Below the pieces are notes generated by a model that made no database searches, was not told the origin of the DNA, and worked only from the letters and a program-made list of their open reading frames with translations. A DNA stretch of 64,000 nt from positions 112,324-176,323 of the forward strand of contig JBEVNR010000012.1 of the NCBI GenBank assembly GCA_040507985.1, read 5' to 3'. This DNA is from JBEVNR01 sp040507985. Its GTDB lineage: Bacteria > Pseudomonadota > Alphaproteobacteria > Rickettsiales > UBA6187. The position numbers were made by a program, and so were the translations under genes. Shown piece by piece: positions 7,697 through 16,986 of the stretch. The first letter of the stretch is position 1. Each line of letters opens with the position of its first letter.

Positions 7697-8854
7697 ATGA
7701 TCGCACATGCCGTTCGCGTGACGGAAAAATTCGGCCCGGAAGGACGTGAGGCCGAAATCGGCGACGTCGTGAACGTCGCCGTCGACGCGCCGTTCCTTTT
7801 AGATTGCGGGCGGGAAATACGCGACGTTCCCCTTGCGTTTCAAACCTACGGAACGTTAAACGCCGGCAAAGACAACGCGATATTGATTTTCCATCCGCTC
7901 ACCTGCGACCAATATGTGTGCGGCGCCCATCCCGTCACCGGCCGGCCCGGGTGGTGGGAAAGGGCCGTTGGGCCGGGAAAGGCGCTCGACGCCGATAAAT
8001 ATTTCGTGATATGCGCCAACGTGATCGGCGGATGCATGGGATCCTTCGGCCCAAAAACCATCGATCCGGAGACGGACAAACCCTACGGCGTGACGTTTCC
8101 CGTGGTGACGATTCGCGACATGGCGTCCATCCACAAGCCGTTGCTTGACATGCTGGGGATAAAGACGCTGCACGCGCTGGTCGGAGCGTCGCTGGGGGGA
8201 ATGATGGCGCTTGAATGGGCGCTGCTTTATCCGGATAGCCTCCGGCGCATGGTGTTGGTCGCCTCCGGCTTCAGGCAAAGTCCGCAAAACATCGCCTTCA
8301 ACGAAATAGGGCGCCAGGCGGTCATGGCAGATCCGGAATGGAGGGGCGGACGCTATCTAGAGGAGGGAACGTTTCCGGCGAAGGGATTGGCGGTCGGGCG
8401 CATGAGCGCCCACGTCACGTTTTTGTCGCCGCAAGCCATCGAGGAAAAATTCGGGCGCGGATTCCAGCACGACGAAGGGGCGAGGTTCGGTTTCGACGCC
8501 GATTTTCGCATCGAAAGCTATTTGCGCCATCAGGGCATGACGTTCGTGGACCGGTTCGATCCCAACTCGTATCTCTATCTGTCTCGCGCCACCGATTATT
8601 TCGACGTGACGAAACACGGAACCAAAAAACTTCCCGCCTTGCTCGCGCCGCTCAGGCAAAGCGCGCTGACGGTGATTTCCTTCTCCAGCGATTGGCGGTG
8701 CCCGACGGAAGAGGCAAGGCGCATCACCCACGCCGCGATGGGGGCCGGGCTGCGCGTCTCCGGCGTCGAAATCGCCACCGACAAAGGCCACGACGCGTTT
8801 TTACTTGACGAGCCGGCGTTTTACGACGTGCTTGCCGGCGCCGTCGCGTCGTAA
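7697..8854 (+). CDS. metX: Homoserine O-acetyltransferase MetX
   Basis: A 385-residue alpha/beta-hydrolase acyltransferase for the first dedicated step of methionine synthesis. The early LTCDQYV and GWWERAVGPGKALD blocks are typical. The nucleophile serine lies in VGASLGGMMALEW. The late aspartate is in SSDWRCPTEE and the histidine in KGHDAFLL, completing the triad. Fourteen bases downstream is metW, the usual alphaproteobacterial partner. Some MetX-like enzymes use succinyl-CoA instead, which cannot be excluded. A weak spacer with long A runs precedes it; no riboswitch was recognised. Confidence 0.93.
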   Translation: MIAHAVRVTEKFGPEGREAEIGDVVNVAVDAPFLLDCGREIRDVPLAFQTYGTLNAGKDNAILIFHPLTCDQYVCGAHPVTGRPGWWERAVGPGKALDADKYFVICANVIGGCMGSFGPKTIDPETDKPYGVTFPVVTIRDMASIHKPLLDMLGIKTLHALVGASLGGMMALEWALLYPDSLRRMVLVASGFRQSPQNIAFNEIGRQAVMADPEWRGGRYLEEGTFPAKGLAVGRMSAHVTFLSPQAIEEKFGRGFQHDEGARFGFDADFRIESYLRHQGMTFVDRFDPNSYLYLSRATDYFDVTKHGTKKLPALLAPLRQSALTVISFSSDWRCPTEEARRITHAAMGAGLRVSGVEIATDKGHDAFLLDEPAFYDVLAGAVAS

Positions 8855-8868
8855 AAGAGGATAAAGAC

Positions 8869-9474
8869 ATGGCCCATGCCCTGCGGTACGATTTAATGCG
8901 CGTCGGCGACTATGTCCGCCCCGGCGAAACCGTGCTCGACGTCGGGTGCGGCGACGGCGATCTGCTGGAATATTTAAAAAAACGGCGCGGCGCCGACGCG
9001 CGCGGCATGGACATAGACCCCGCGTCGGTGCAATCCTGCATGGCGCGCGGCTTAAACGTCGTGCAGGGCAACGTCGAAAAAGACCTAGAGCATTATCCCG
9101 ACAATTTTTTCGACGTCGCGATCGCCTCGCGCGTGATTCAAACCACCCACAAGACGAAATACGTGCTTGAGCAGATGGCGCGCATCGGCAAGCGGCAAAT
9201 TATCGCCGCCCCGAATTTCGGGCATTGGCGCAATCGGTTCGGGTTGTTGCTGCAAGGCCGCATGCCCGTCAATAACCGCCTTAGCTATAGTTGGCACGAA
9301 ACGCCGAACATTCATTTTTGCACGATCGAAGATTTTCGCCGACTTGCGCGGGAGGTTGGTTGTCGCATTACGGTCGCCGAATATTTCGCCGGCGATAGGC
9401 TGGTATGGAACCCCTTGCGTCCTTTGGGCAATCTGCTCGCCGAAGAGGCGCTGTTTATGATGGAAAGAATCTAG
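8869..9474 (+). CDS. metW: Methionine biosynthesis protein MetW
   Basis: A 201-residue class I SAM-dependent methyltransferase-fold protein. Motif I is VLDVGCGDGDLLEYL, followed by GMDIDP and the MetW-typical PNFGHWRNR and PVNNRLSYSWHETPNIHFC blocks. MetW acts with MetX in homoserine acylation in many alphaproteobacteria. The gene follows metX directly in the same direction and ends before a 261-bp spacer with no recognisable feature. Confidence 0.92.
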   Translation: MAHALRYDLMRVGDYVRPGETVLDVGCGDGDLLEYLKKRRGADARGMDIDPASVQSCMARGLNVVQGNVEKDLEHYPDNFFDVAIASRVIQTTHKTKYVLEQMARIGKRQIIAAPNFGHWRNRFGLLLQGRMPVNNRLSYSWHETPNIHFCTIEDFRRLAREVGCRITVAEYFAGDRLVWNPLRPLGNLLAEEALFMMERI

Positions 9475-9735
9475 GCCGCATACGCTAACGCTCCGTCCGC
9501 AAAACGGCCCCTTCCTTGCGTCATTTTTATTTTTCGTCTTTTTTTTATCCCATATAACGGGGAACGTCACGGTAGCGACCGACATAACGCAAAATAATCA
9601 CGCATACAACAAGCAAAAACAAGGGTAACGAGCGTGGGGCGCCGTAAAATCAAACGTCCTCCTCATGAATTCCGGCATCAACGCGTAGAGAAGAACGTCT
9701 CTAACGGCTTGCAAGGATGCGTACCGATTGCCATC

Positions 9736-10344
9736 TTAATTATTTACGGACGGATCAAGCCCGGCGACGTTAGTCGAAGACGTCGTTCGGGAAATGGCAT
9801 CACGCACGGTCACTTCGGTCATTTGCAATGTTTGTTGTGACAAATCGACCGAAGACGCGTTTAGAGATTCTATCATAGCGCTTTGCGGGATTTGCAATAG
9901 CAATCCTGACATAGACAGTGTAGACGACTTTCGGGAAATCGGAACCGATACAGAGAGTAGCTCTGATCCTCCCATATTGACCGAAGACGGCGCGCGGGAA
10001 ACGGAGCCGGATTCCAAAGGAGGGGCGGAAGGGAAAAATACTTGTTTTTTGCAGGTCGGACAATAACATGCAACTTTATAGGGTTCAATATACCTTCCGT
10101 CGTTGAAAATAACAATCTCTCGAGAAAAAGCCACTGCTTGTGTGTTGCAATCAGAACATGACTCATCAAGCGTAGTCTTCAAAATAGATGATTTATGTTC
10201 CTTGGCATTGCAGCCTTCGCAGTTATAGCGTTGAGTTTCTTTATTCCAAATAAGGTCACTTCCCGGGCAACAAGGACTGGCGCCCTTATAAGACAATACA
10301 GGCGAATCAGTTTCTTCCGGAACAGATTCTTTTGACGCAGACAT
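9736..10344 (-). CDS. Cys-rich zinc-ribbon-like protein with Ser/Thr-rich tail
   Basis: A 202-residue protein of unknown family. Residues about 24-105 hold paired cysteines: CC, CEGC, CSDC and CYCPTC. These look like two zinc ribbons or knuckles separated by a basic stretch. From about residue 110 the chain is low-complexity and Ser/Thr-rich, with hydrophobic patches and no cysteine. There is no signal peptide. Base composition is AT-richer than metW and ubiE, hinting at transfer. Its domain layout would suit an adaptor or secreted effector, but that is speculation. Confidence 0.6.
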   Translation of the reverse strand: MSASKESVPEETDSPVLSYKGASPCCPGSDLIWNKETQRYNCEGCNAKEHKSSILKTTLDESCSDCNTQAVAFSREIVIFNDGRYIEPYKVACYCPTCKKQVFFPSAPPLESGSVSRAPSSVNMGGSELLSVSVPISRKSSTLSMSGLLLQIPQSAMIESLNASSVDLSQQTLQMTEVTVRDAISRTTSSTNVAGLDPSVNN

Positions 10345-10567
10345 GTTGCCAATGGCTCAGTGCGACTATATATTGGAGTATGCTGATAGGGGAGATACGT
10401 TGCCGAAAAGTGCGGGCAATTGTCTGTAATGAGATGTGAGTAGGTTGAGAAAGCATATCAATAATCTATAATTTAGCAATATGTATTTTTACGTGACTTT
10501 CTCCTCACCAGTCTCCGGACAAAAAAGAAATCCTAAGTTGCGTTTTTGGGAGCCATTCCCCAAACTC

Positions 10568-10706
10568 CGTCATTCCCGCGCAGGCGGGAATCCAGTATTT
10601 TTTTAAACTTGCGCGCGAAGCGCACTCTTATTTTAAAGAATAAATGAGCGTGCTACGCACGCAAATTTTGTTTTTTGCCTAGATTCCCGCTTTCGCGGGA
10701 ATGACG
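10568..10706. repeat. Paired dRS3-like palindromes forming an inverted-repeat element
   Basis: Two 20-bp palindromes of the form ATTCCC(N8)GGGAAT lie at 10572-10591 and 10683-10702 in opposite orientation. CGTCATTCCCGC starts the unit and its complement closes it, giving a 139-bp element. The right palindrome is followed by AATTAACGTATTAATT, shared with family E at 2013-2180. This class of palindrome is widespread in proteobacterial intergenic DNA and equals the Neisseria dRS3 consensus. The surrounding 481-bp gap (10345-10825) has no gene. Confidence 0.6.
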
Positions 10707-10825
10707 AAGAAAAAAAATTAACGTATTAATTTATTTTTTTCGCCCTGTTACTCCTATAAGCCTTCTCCACGCTTTCTTGTCCGGCGCCTGAGGAAATACT
10801 ATATTTATTGTCGGACGGCAAGCGA

Positions 10826-11593
10826 TCACTTCATCCCCGTATGCACGCACACCACGCCGCCGGACATGGGGCGGCGGCGCGTTCTTTTGAATCTCGCGCT
10901 TTTTATCGTTGCCTCAAACGTCTCGGCGTCGGGAAAGACGGCAATGCTTTCGGCCAAATAGCGGTAGGCATCGGGGTTGTTCGCCAATAATTTTCCCATG
11001 ATAGGAAGGCAGCCGAACGCATAGGCGTTATAGGCTTTCGCCAGCAACGGATGTTCGACGGTCGAGAATTCCAGGCACGCGAACGTCCCGCCCGGCTTTA
11101 ACACGCGATAGGCTTCGGCCAGCGCGCGCGCCTTGTCCGCCACGTTGCGAATGCCGAAGGCAATCGTATAAACGTCAAACGCGTTATCGGCATAAGGCAA
11201 AGATTGGGCGTCGACGCAATGAAAGGCCGGGAGGATTCTCCCTTCGCCGGGCGGGAACGCCTCGCGCAATTTTTCCCTGCCGCGACGTAGCATGTCGTCA
11301 CAAATGTCCGCCAGACAAATGCGTATGTCCGACCGACGGCATAGCATTTCGGCGCTAATGTCACCGGTGCCGCCGGCCACGTCGAGCACGCGCATGTTTC
11401 TTCGCAAGGGAAGCTCGGCCACGAAACGCTTTTTCCATACGCGATGCAGCCCTAAGCTCATCGCATCGTTCATAACGTCGTACTTAGCGGCGACGCCCGA
11501 AAAAAGAGAGCGGACGCGGGCGGTTTTTTCCTCAAGCGGGATGTTTTCAAAGCCGAAATCGACGGTTTTGTCGTCGTGATTGGGGCGAGACAT
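10826..11593 (-). CDS. ubiE: Ubiquinone/menaquinone C-methyltransferase UbiE
   Basis: A 255-residue SAM-dependent methyltransferase of the quinone pathway. Present are the family blocks VRSLFSGVAAKYDVMNDAMS and HRVWKK, motif I VLDVAGGTGDIS, IAFGIRNV and LKPGGTFACLEFS. These match UbiE/MenG signatures 1 and 2. It acts on the membrane-associated prenyl-quinol ring. The ATG at 11593 is chosen because the upstream in-frame ATG would add a nonconserved tail. ubiA, another step of the pathway, is at 26903-27769. Confidence 0.95.
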   Translation of the reverse strand: MSRPNHDDKTVDFGFENIPLEEKTARVRSLFSGVAAKYDVMNDAMSLGLHRVWKKRFVAELPLRRNMRVLDVAGGTGDISAEMLCRRSDIRICLADICDDMLRRGREKLREAFPPGEGRILPAFHCVDAQSLPYADNAFDVYTIAFGIRNVADKARALAEAYRVLKPGGTFACLEFSTVEHPLLAKAYNAYAFGCLPIMGKLLANNPDAYRYLAESIAVFPDAETFEATIKSARFKRTRRRPMSGGVVCVHTGMK

Positions 11594-11669
11594 ACATATT
11601 ACGAAAAAACGCCGCACCTGCGGACGCGCCTATAAAGACGCTACGCAAATGCGGCGGGAAAATAAAAAG

Positions 11670-12428
11670 CTACTGTACGTCGCTTTCTTTGGCGCCGGTA
11701 TTCAACGTGTCTTTTTCGTCGTCGGATTTTTTGGTTTCTTCGCCTTTTTTCTCTTCTTGTTTTACTTCAGGCTTAGCGTCGGTTTTTGACTCGGCGCCAT
11801 CGGTCGCTTTTTCTTCCGGTTTTTCACCTTCTTCGGCGGAATCTTCGCCTTCTTCGTCGCCGACGGTTTGTACTGAAGCCTTCAAGAACGCAGGATCGGA
11901 CGCGAGTTCGCCGTCGTTGACGATCACTTGCAGGGTGCGTTCGTCGTTTTCGCTTTTCGGCGCGTCAAAGGCGACGCGTTGCAGCGCGGTTTCGTAGTCT
12001 TGCAGCGGCGCAACGCCGGAGATGGTCAGGGTTTTGGTCGCGGAATCGAAGGCGGATTTTAAGTCGGTGCCTTCCAAATTGACGGAAAGCGCTTCGTTTT
12101 GGGCGGTGGAGCCGGTAATTTGCACGGTCGCCGAAGCCAGCGTGTCGCCGTCGTCGGAAATGGCGACGCGTCCGCTCGCGTCGGACAATACGGGAGCGGC
12201 GTTTTCAATGTTTTCCGCCGAAACGGTTTTGCCGGGTTGCGCGGGCGTCGTGAGGGCCGACGTGGTTTTTGCGTCCGGCGTCGTTCCCGTCGCGGTTTGC
12301 GATGCAGCGGGCGCGTCGGTGGCGGAATTGGTTGCGTTACGCACTTTTGCGGGGTCGAAATAGTTTAGCGCGACGATGCCGGCGATGCCGACGACGGCGG
12401 CGGTGGTGACGAGAAGAGCTTTACCCAT
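11670..12428 (-). CDS. Membrane-anchored acidic protein with one cadherin-like repeat
   Basis: A 252-residue protein. An N-terminal hydrophobic helix (about residues 5-22) looks like an uncleaved anchor. A Thr/Ala-rich linker follows. Residues about 78-190 resemble a single VCBS/cadherin-like repeat of the kind found in giant adhesins, with the pattern FDSATKTLTISGVAPL then YETALQRVAFDAP. The tail of about 60 residues is a Glu/Lys/Asp-rich low-complexity segment. It may be a periplasmic or surface structural protein. The upstream gene yejB is divergent. Confidence 0.6.
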   Translation of the reverse strand: MGKALLVTTAAVVGIAGIVALNYFDPAKVRNATNSATDAPAASQTATGTTPDAKTTSALTTPAQPGKTVSAENIENAAPVLSDASGRVAISDDGDTLASATVQITGSTAQNEALSVNLEGTDLKSAFDSATKTLTISGVAPLQDYETALQRVAFDAPKSENDERTLQVIVNDGELASDPAFLKASVQTVGDEEGEDSAEEGEKPEEKATDGAESKTDAKPEVKQEEKKGEETKKSDDEKDTLNTGAKESDVQ

Positions 12429-12645
12429 AGTCTTTTTCCGATCTCTTGCTTTCGATTGATATATTTTTCCCGCACGTGCGGAACGTGCTATTGCTTATCA
12501 AATTATGCGCCGACCGGCAATCGTAAAAAATGCTAAAGGCAAAATTTTCGCGCGGGTTCGCGTTCGCCATGAACGAGCGCTGGATTTTAGCCGCGATTTC
12601 TTATATAAAGGCGCATGCGTGGAAGCATAATGCCGACGGGGGAAC

Positions 12646-13755
12646 ATGGCGCGCTACTTATTAAAACGGCTGCTGCTGATCGTGCCGACGCTATTCGGGG
12701 TGATGCTGATCAACTTCGTCATCGTCCAGGCGGCGCCCGGCGGACCCATCGAACAAATTGCCGCGCGCCTCTCCGGCGTGGCGGGGGAAGGCGGGCATAG
12801 CGCCATTTCCGGCCCGGGCCATGACGGCCACGTCGCGCCGGCGCACATGGCGACGTCCGCCTCCGCCTCCGGCAGCGTCTATAGCGGCGCCTCCGGCGTG
12901 CCGCCCGACGTGCTTAAGGATCTCGAAAAACAATTCGGCTTCGACAAGCCGGCGCACGAGCGGTTTTTCCTGATGATGAAGAATTACCTCACCTTCGATT
13001 TCGGCGAAAGCTACCTGAAAAATCGCAGCGTCATCGGGTTGATACTGGACAAAATGCCGGTGTCCATTTCGCTTGGGCTATGGTCTACCTTATTGATATA
13101 TGGACTGTCGATTCCGCTCGGCATCCGCAAGGCCGTGCGCGACGGGTCGCGCTTCGACGTGGCCACCAGCATGGCCATTTCGGTCGGCTACGCCGTTCCG
13201 TCCTTTTTGCTGGCGGTGTTCTTGGTGATTCTTTTTGCCGGCGGGGAGTTTTTCTCGATTTTTCCGCTGCGCGGCCTCAGCTCCGAAGGGTGGAACGCCA
13301 TGCCGTTATGGCAAAAGATAACGGATTATCTTTGGCACGTCACCTTGCCCGTCATCTCGCTGACCGTTGGAGGATTCGCCGCGCTGACCATGCTGACGAA
13401 AAACTGCTTTATCGAAGAAATTCACAAGCAATATATCGTCACCGCCCGCGCTAAGGGCGCCTCGGAGCGACGGGCCTTGTACGGCCACGCCTTCCGGAAC
13501 GCGATGCTGATCGTTATCGCCGGTTTTCCCTCCGCCTTTATCTCGATGTTCTTCGCCGGTTCGCTGGTGGTGGAAACCATTTTTTCGCTCGACGGCATGG
13601 GGCTGTTGGGATTCGAGGCCACGCTTAACCGCGACTATCCGGTGATGTTCGGCACGCTCTATATTTTCAGCCTCATCGGGCTGGTGATGAACGTGATCGG
13701 CGACGTGGCCTACGTGCTGATCGATCCGCGCATTAACTTCGACGCAAGCAGGTAG
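12646..13755 (+). CDS. yejB: YejB-type peptide ABC transporter permease
   Basis: A 369-residue inner-membrane permease. The N-terminal MARYLLKRLLLIVPTLFGVM helix and the QAAPGGP motif are typical of the DppB/OppB/YejB group. Six membrane segments and the EAA loop (VTARAKGASERRALYGHAFRNA) follow. The 60-residue Gly/Ala/His-rich insert after the first helix is normal for YejB rather than DppB. YejB pairs with YejE, YejF and the binding protein YejA to import oligopeptides such as microcin C. None of the partners is in this window, which is unusual. Confidence 0.88.
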   Translation: MARYLLKRLLLIVPTLFGVMLINFVIVQAAPGGPIEQIAARLSGVAGEGGHSAISGPGHDGHVAPAHMATSASASGSVYSGASGVPPDVLKDLEKQFGFDKPAHERFFLMMKNYLTFDFGESYLKNRSVIGLILDKMPVSISLGLWSTLLIYGLSIPLGIRKAVRDGSRFDVATSMAISVGYAVPSFLLAVFLVILFAGGEFFSIFPLRGLSSEGWNAMPLWQKITDYLWHVTLPVISLTVGGFAALTMLTKNCFIEEIHKQYIVTARAKGASERRALYGHAFRNAMLIVIAGFPSAFISMFFAGSLVVETIFSLDGMGLLGFEATLNRDYPVMFGTLYIFSLIGLVMNVIGDVAYVLIDPRINFDASR

Positions 13756-13770
13756 ATTCTTGACCGGAGT

Positions 13771-14562
13771 TTACCTGCCCTCGCGAATTTCCCTGACGAA
13801 ATTTTTCGTCGCGCGCGCCGCGTCGTCGCATCCCTCCAGGCGGCGCAGATAGGCGCTCGCGATGACGGCGCCGTCGAGGCTTTCGGATATGCGGTCGAAC
13901 GTTTCCTTGGACGACACGCCGAAGCCGCCGATAAGGGGATTTTTTTCGCATAGACGCTTCACGCGGGCGTAATAGGCGCGGGCCGCGTCAGTCACGTTTA
14001 ATTCCCCTCCCGTAATGGCCGACGACGAGACGGCGTAGATAAAACGCTCGGACATGGCGTCGATTTCCCTTATGCGCTCATCCGGCGTGTGGGGAGAAAT
14101 TAAAAACACGGGCTTCACGCCCTTGGCGTCGAAAATATGTGCGTAACATCGGCGATAGATATGCGGCGGCATGTCGGGAACGACGACGCCGGAGACGTCC
14201 AGCTCCGCGCAGCGATCGCAAAACTTCTCCGGCCCGTATTGCATGATCGGGTTGAGGTGGCCCATCAAATAGACGGGCATGGACGCGCCGCGTCGGCGTA
14301 ATTCCTCTAATTGCCGCAGGACGACGTCGACGGTTATGCCGTTTTCGAGCGCTTTTTTATTCACGCGCTGAATGGTCGGGCCGTCCGCCACCGGGTCGCT
14401 GAACGGCATGCCAAGCTCGATGAAGTCGACCTCGTTCCCTTCTTCCAGCGCGTCGACGACCTGAAGCGCGGAATCAATTTGAGGATATCCGGCCGCCACG
14501 TAAAGCGAAAATAACTTGGGATACGCGCCGCCGCTGCGGGAGATGAGGGAAAAGCGCGTCAT
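13771..14562 (-). CDS. trpA: Tryptophan synthase alpha subunit
   Basis: A 263-residue TIM-barrel enzyme that cleaves indole-3-glycerol phosphate. The catalytic glutamate and aspartate lie in [20 protein letters not shown], the classic trpA signature. The phosphate loop FGVSSKETF and the GAVIASA strand appear near the C-terminus. It overlaps trpB by four bases (ATGA), so the two subunits are translationally coupled. The remaining trp genes are not in the window. Confidence 0.96.
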   Translation of the reverse strand: MTRFSLISRSGGAYPKLFSLYVAAGYPQIDSALQVVDALEEGNEVDFIELGMPFSDPVADGPTIQRVNKKALENGITVDVVLRQLEELRRRGASMPVYLMGHLNPIMQYGPEKFCDRCAELDVSGVVVPDMPPHIYRRCYAHIFDAKGVKPVFLISPHTPDERIREIDAMSERFIYAVSSSAITGGELNVTDAARAYYARVKRLCEKNPLIGGFGVSSKETFDRISESLDGAVIASAYLRRLEGCDDAARATKNFVREIREGR

Positions 14563-15761
14563 GCGGCCGGCTCCCGCAAGCGTTTTTCGCGATGCGCGAG
14601 CAGGGCGTCCATGTCTTTTCTGCCCGATCCGGAGAGGTTGACGACGATAATCGCGTCTTTTCCCCGTTCCATATGTTCCAAATAAGCCAGGGCGTGGGCG
14701 CTTTCGACGGCGGGAACGATTCCCTCGGTCAGCGCCAATAATTGCGCGGCGTTTAGCGCTTCTTCGTCCGTTACCGTACCGTAGCGCGCGCGTCCACAGG
14801 TTTTAAGGAAGGCGTGGAACGGCCCGACGCCCGGATAGCTGAGTCCGGCCGACACGGAATAACTGTCCTTCACTTGCCCGTCGGCGGTTTGCAGCAGCAG
14901 CATCTTGCTGCCGTGCATCACGCCGGGGGATCCTTTGGCCAGGGCGGCGGCATGGCGTTCGGATTCCACCCCTTCCCCTCCGGCCTCGACGCCGATTAAT
15001 TTCACCGACGCGTCGTCCAAAAAGGCGGCGAACGCCCCGATCGCGTTGCTTCCCCCGCCCACGCAGGCAATAATGGCGTCAGGCAGGGAGCGGTCGGTCT
15101 GCTCTTGCACCTGTCGCGCGATTTCGTCTCCGATCACCCGCTGAAACCGCATGACCATGTCCGGAAACGGATGCGGACCGACGGCGGAGCCGATAACGTA
15201 GTGCGTTTCCGCCGGATTGGCTATCCAGTCGCGCAATGCCTCGTTTGTGGCGTCTTTCAAGGTTGCCGTTCCGGTCGAGACCGGCACGACCTTCGCGCCC
15301 AGATATTCCATGAGCTTCACGTTGGGGCTTTGGCGCTTCGTGTCGACTTCGCCCATATAGACGGTGCAATCCAACCCGAACAACGCGCAGGCCGACGCCG
15401 TGGCCACGCCGTGTTGGCCCGCGCCGGTTTCCGCGATAATGCGGGTCTTGCCCAGCCTTTTGGCGAGCAGTAACTGCCCCACGGCGTTGTTAATTTTATG
15501 CGAGCCGGTGTGGTTCAGGTCTTCGCGCTTTAAATAAATCCGGTTTCCGTATCGCTCCGAAAGGCGCGAAGCGAAATAGAGCGGTGAGGGCCTGCCGGTG
15601 TAATCGCGCAACAACGTCCCCAATTCTTGCCGAAAATCGGGGTCGTCCGTTATCTCCACATAACGGCGCTGCAATTCCAGAATGTTTGGGCGCAGCATTT
15701 CGGGTATGAAGTCGCCGCCAAATTCTCCGTAAAAGCCGTGCTCGTCAACGGCGTAACGCAT
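14559..15761 (-). CDS. trpB: Tryptophan synthase beta subunit
   Basis: A 400-residue PLP enzyme that condenses indole with serine. The PLP lysine is in [26 protein letters not shown] and the phosphate-binding [10 protein letters not shown] loop follow, and the order is typical of TrpB1. It lies upstream of trpA in one leftward unit. Indole passes to it through the tunnel from TrpA. The 60 bp before its start show no trp leader peptide or obvious attenuator. Confidence 0.96.
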   Translation of the reverse strand: MRYAVDEHGFYGEFGGDFIPEMLRPNILELQRRYVEITDDPDFRQELGTLLRDYTGRPSPLYFASRLSERYGNRIYLKREDLNHTGSHKINNAVGQLLLAKRLGKTRIIAETGAGQHGVATASACALFGLDCTVYMGEVDTKRQSPNVKLMEYLGAKVVPVSTGTATLKDATNEALRDWIANPAETHYVIGSAVGPHPFPDMVMRFQRVIGDEIARQVQEQTDRSLPDAIIACVGGGSNAIGAFAAFLDDASVKLIGVEAGGEGVESERHAAALAKGSPGVMHGSKMLLLQTADGQVKDSYSVSAGLSYPGVGPFHAFLKTCGRARYGTVTDEEALNAAQLLALTEGIVPAVESAHALAYLEHMERGKDAIIVVNLSGSGRKDMDALLAHREKRLREPAA

Positions 15762-15821
15762 CGCGTATCCATGAAGTAATGTTATATGGCTCTATAAGCT
15801 TGAAGGAAGCTATACGCATAA

Positions 15822-15848
15822 CGTAAAAATCGCAAGGCGATTTTTACG
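15822..15848 (-). terminator. Possible stem-loop terminator
   Basis: A perfect 12-bp inverted repeat (CGTAAAAATCGC, a 3-base loop, then its complement) lies between the stop of the leftward gene ending at 15874 and the trpB start. The stem is AT-rich with a GC base near the loop, and its own T run sits in the distal arm. It could end the upstream transcript or be a regulatory hairpin in the trpBA leader. Confidence 0.4.
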
Positions 15849-15873
15849 AAAAATCGGCGGCGCGCCTATCGTT

Positions 15874-16374
15874 TCATCCTCGTTGCGCCCTTACCTTAAG
15901 CGCCGGCGCCACAAAGGCGTCGGGCGAAAAAAACGCGGATATGGAAGATAACGGAGGCAAAGAAGAAGCGTCGTTCGCGGAGCGATTCCGACGCGAGGAA
16001 GCGGAAGGGCGCCCCTCCCTTCGGCGCTCGCAAATGACGCGGCGCGCGCCTTTGGCGGTAAGGTGCGGATCCATTCCCGCAAGCGCGCACACCTCGCGGA
16101 AATCTTCGTTGTCCGCGGTAAACCACGCGATGGATTCGGCGCGGGCGCGTTTAGCCTCGGGTTTGGGCGATCCGCTTTGCGCGTCGATCAGCGCCTGCAA
16201 GATAACGAATTGCCATAGCGCCTTATATTCCCGCTCGTCAGACGCGACGCATTGCGCCATGCTTAGCGCCGCGTTTTTTTTACTTGGTTGCGCTTCCGGC
16301 GGCGTCGGCGCCTCGCTTATAACGAGATGCAGTCTCGTGCCGTTTATCGTTGCCCCGGACGTACTTATTTTCAT
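15874..16374 (-). CDS. Hypothetical protein, phage-type DUF-like
   Basis: A 166-residue predicted cytosolic protein. The middle contains WFTADNEDFREVCALAGMD, a pattern I associate with short prophage or accessory proteins whose members carry a W-x(4)-DFREVC-LAG-D block. The C-terminal 40 residues are low-complexity and basic. An overlapping rightward frame (15941-16390) exists, but its product is low-complexity; the leftward reading has the recognisable motif. Function unknown. Confidence 0.55.
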   Translation of the reverse strand: MKISTSGATINGTRLHLVISEAPTPPEAQPSKKNAALSMAQCVASDEREYKALWQFVILQALIDAQSGSPKPEAKRARAESIAWFTADNEDFREVCALAGMDPHLTAKGARRVICERRREGRPSASSRRNRSANDASSLPPLSSISAFFSPDAFVAPALKVRAQRG

Positions 16375-16534
16375 GACCCTCTTCCTATGATTAAAACTTT
16401 TGGTTTAGTAGAAAAAAATCTAATCTATTCTAGATTTTAATGGAAGGGGAGACGTCGTACAAAAATAATTCCTTTTATAAAAAACTCATAATCCGTCCTT
16501 TCGGATAAAAAATATTTTCTTCAAGGAATACATA

Positions 16535-16981
16535 ATGAATTTACACAAAAAATACATAAAGCTATCCGTTTTTTCGGACGATTCCCCAAAATCGTCCCCT
16601 CGCTCGCGACGCCCCGTCAAGGAGGCGGAAAAAAAGCACGAATGGGCGCGGCAATATGTCGAAATATCCAAAAACCTGCGCGGATTGCTGCTTTTTCTTT
16701 CCAGGGAATTATGTTCGTCGCCGGGCTCCGGCGGCAATACGGAAGGATGGGAAGATTCCCTGTTCGGAAAAAACGAGTCGCCGTTGGGCGCCGTCGGCAA
16801 GCTGGCGGCGCACGCCGCGAAATTGGCGGAAACGGAGCAATATTGGCGAGATTACCTTGCGCGGGTCGAACGCGGGAGCGAGGAAAGCGGGTCCGAAGAA
16901 TTTACCTGCGCGGAAATGGACGCGATGGAGAGATTTTTGCGCGCCCGGCGTCCGGAGGCGTTCGCCCCTTCTTGTCCGTAA
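16535..16981 (+). CDS. Hypothetical protein
   Basis: A 148-residue protein without signal peptide or membrane segment. It begins with a basic Ser-rich region (about 1-30) and continues as charged helices. A short Cys/Ser/Gly-rich segment lies near residue 60. The strong A-rich leader and AAGGAATA before the ATG support translation. It diverges from the gene at 15874-16374 across an AT-rich spacer, and its end meets the uppS stop tail to tail. No family recognised. Confidence 0.5.
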   Translation: MNLHKKYIKLSVFSDDSPKSSPRSRRPVKEAEKKHEWARQYVEISKNLRGLLLFLSRELCSSPGSGGNTEGWEDSLFGKNESPLGAVGKLAAHAAKLAETEQYWRDYLARVERGSEESGSEEFTCAEMDAMERFLRARRPEAFAPSCP

Positions 16982-16986
16982 GCGGT

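Noticed and set aside
15941..16390. Rightward frame overlapping 15874-16374
   Set aside because: Its product is low-complexity, and the opposite strand carries a recognisable motif.
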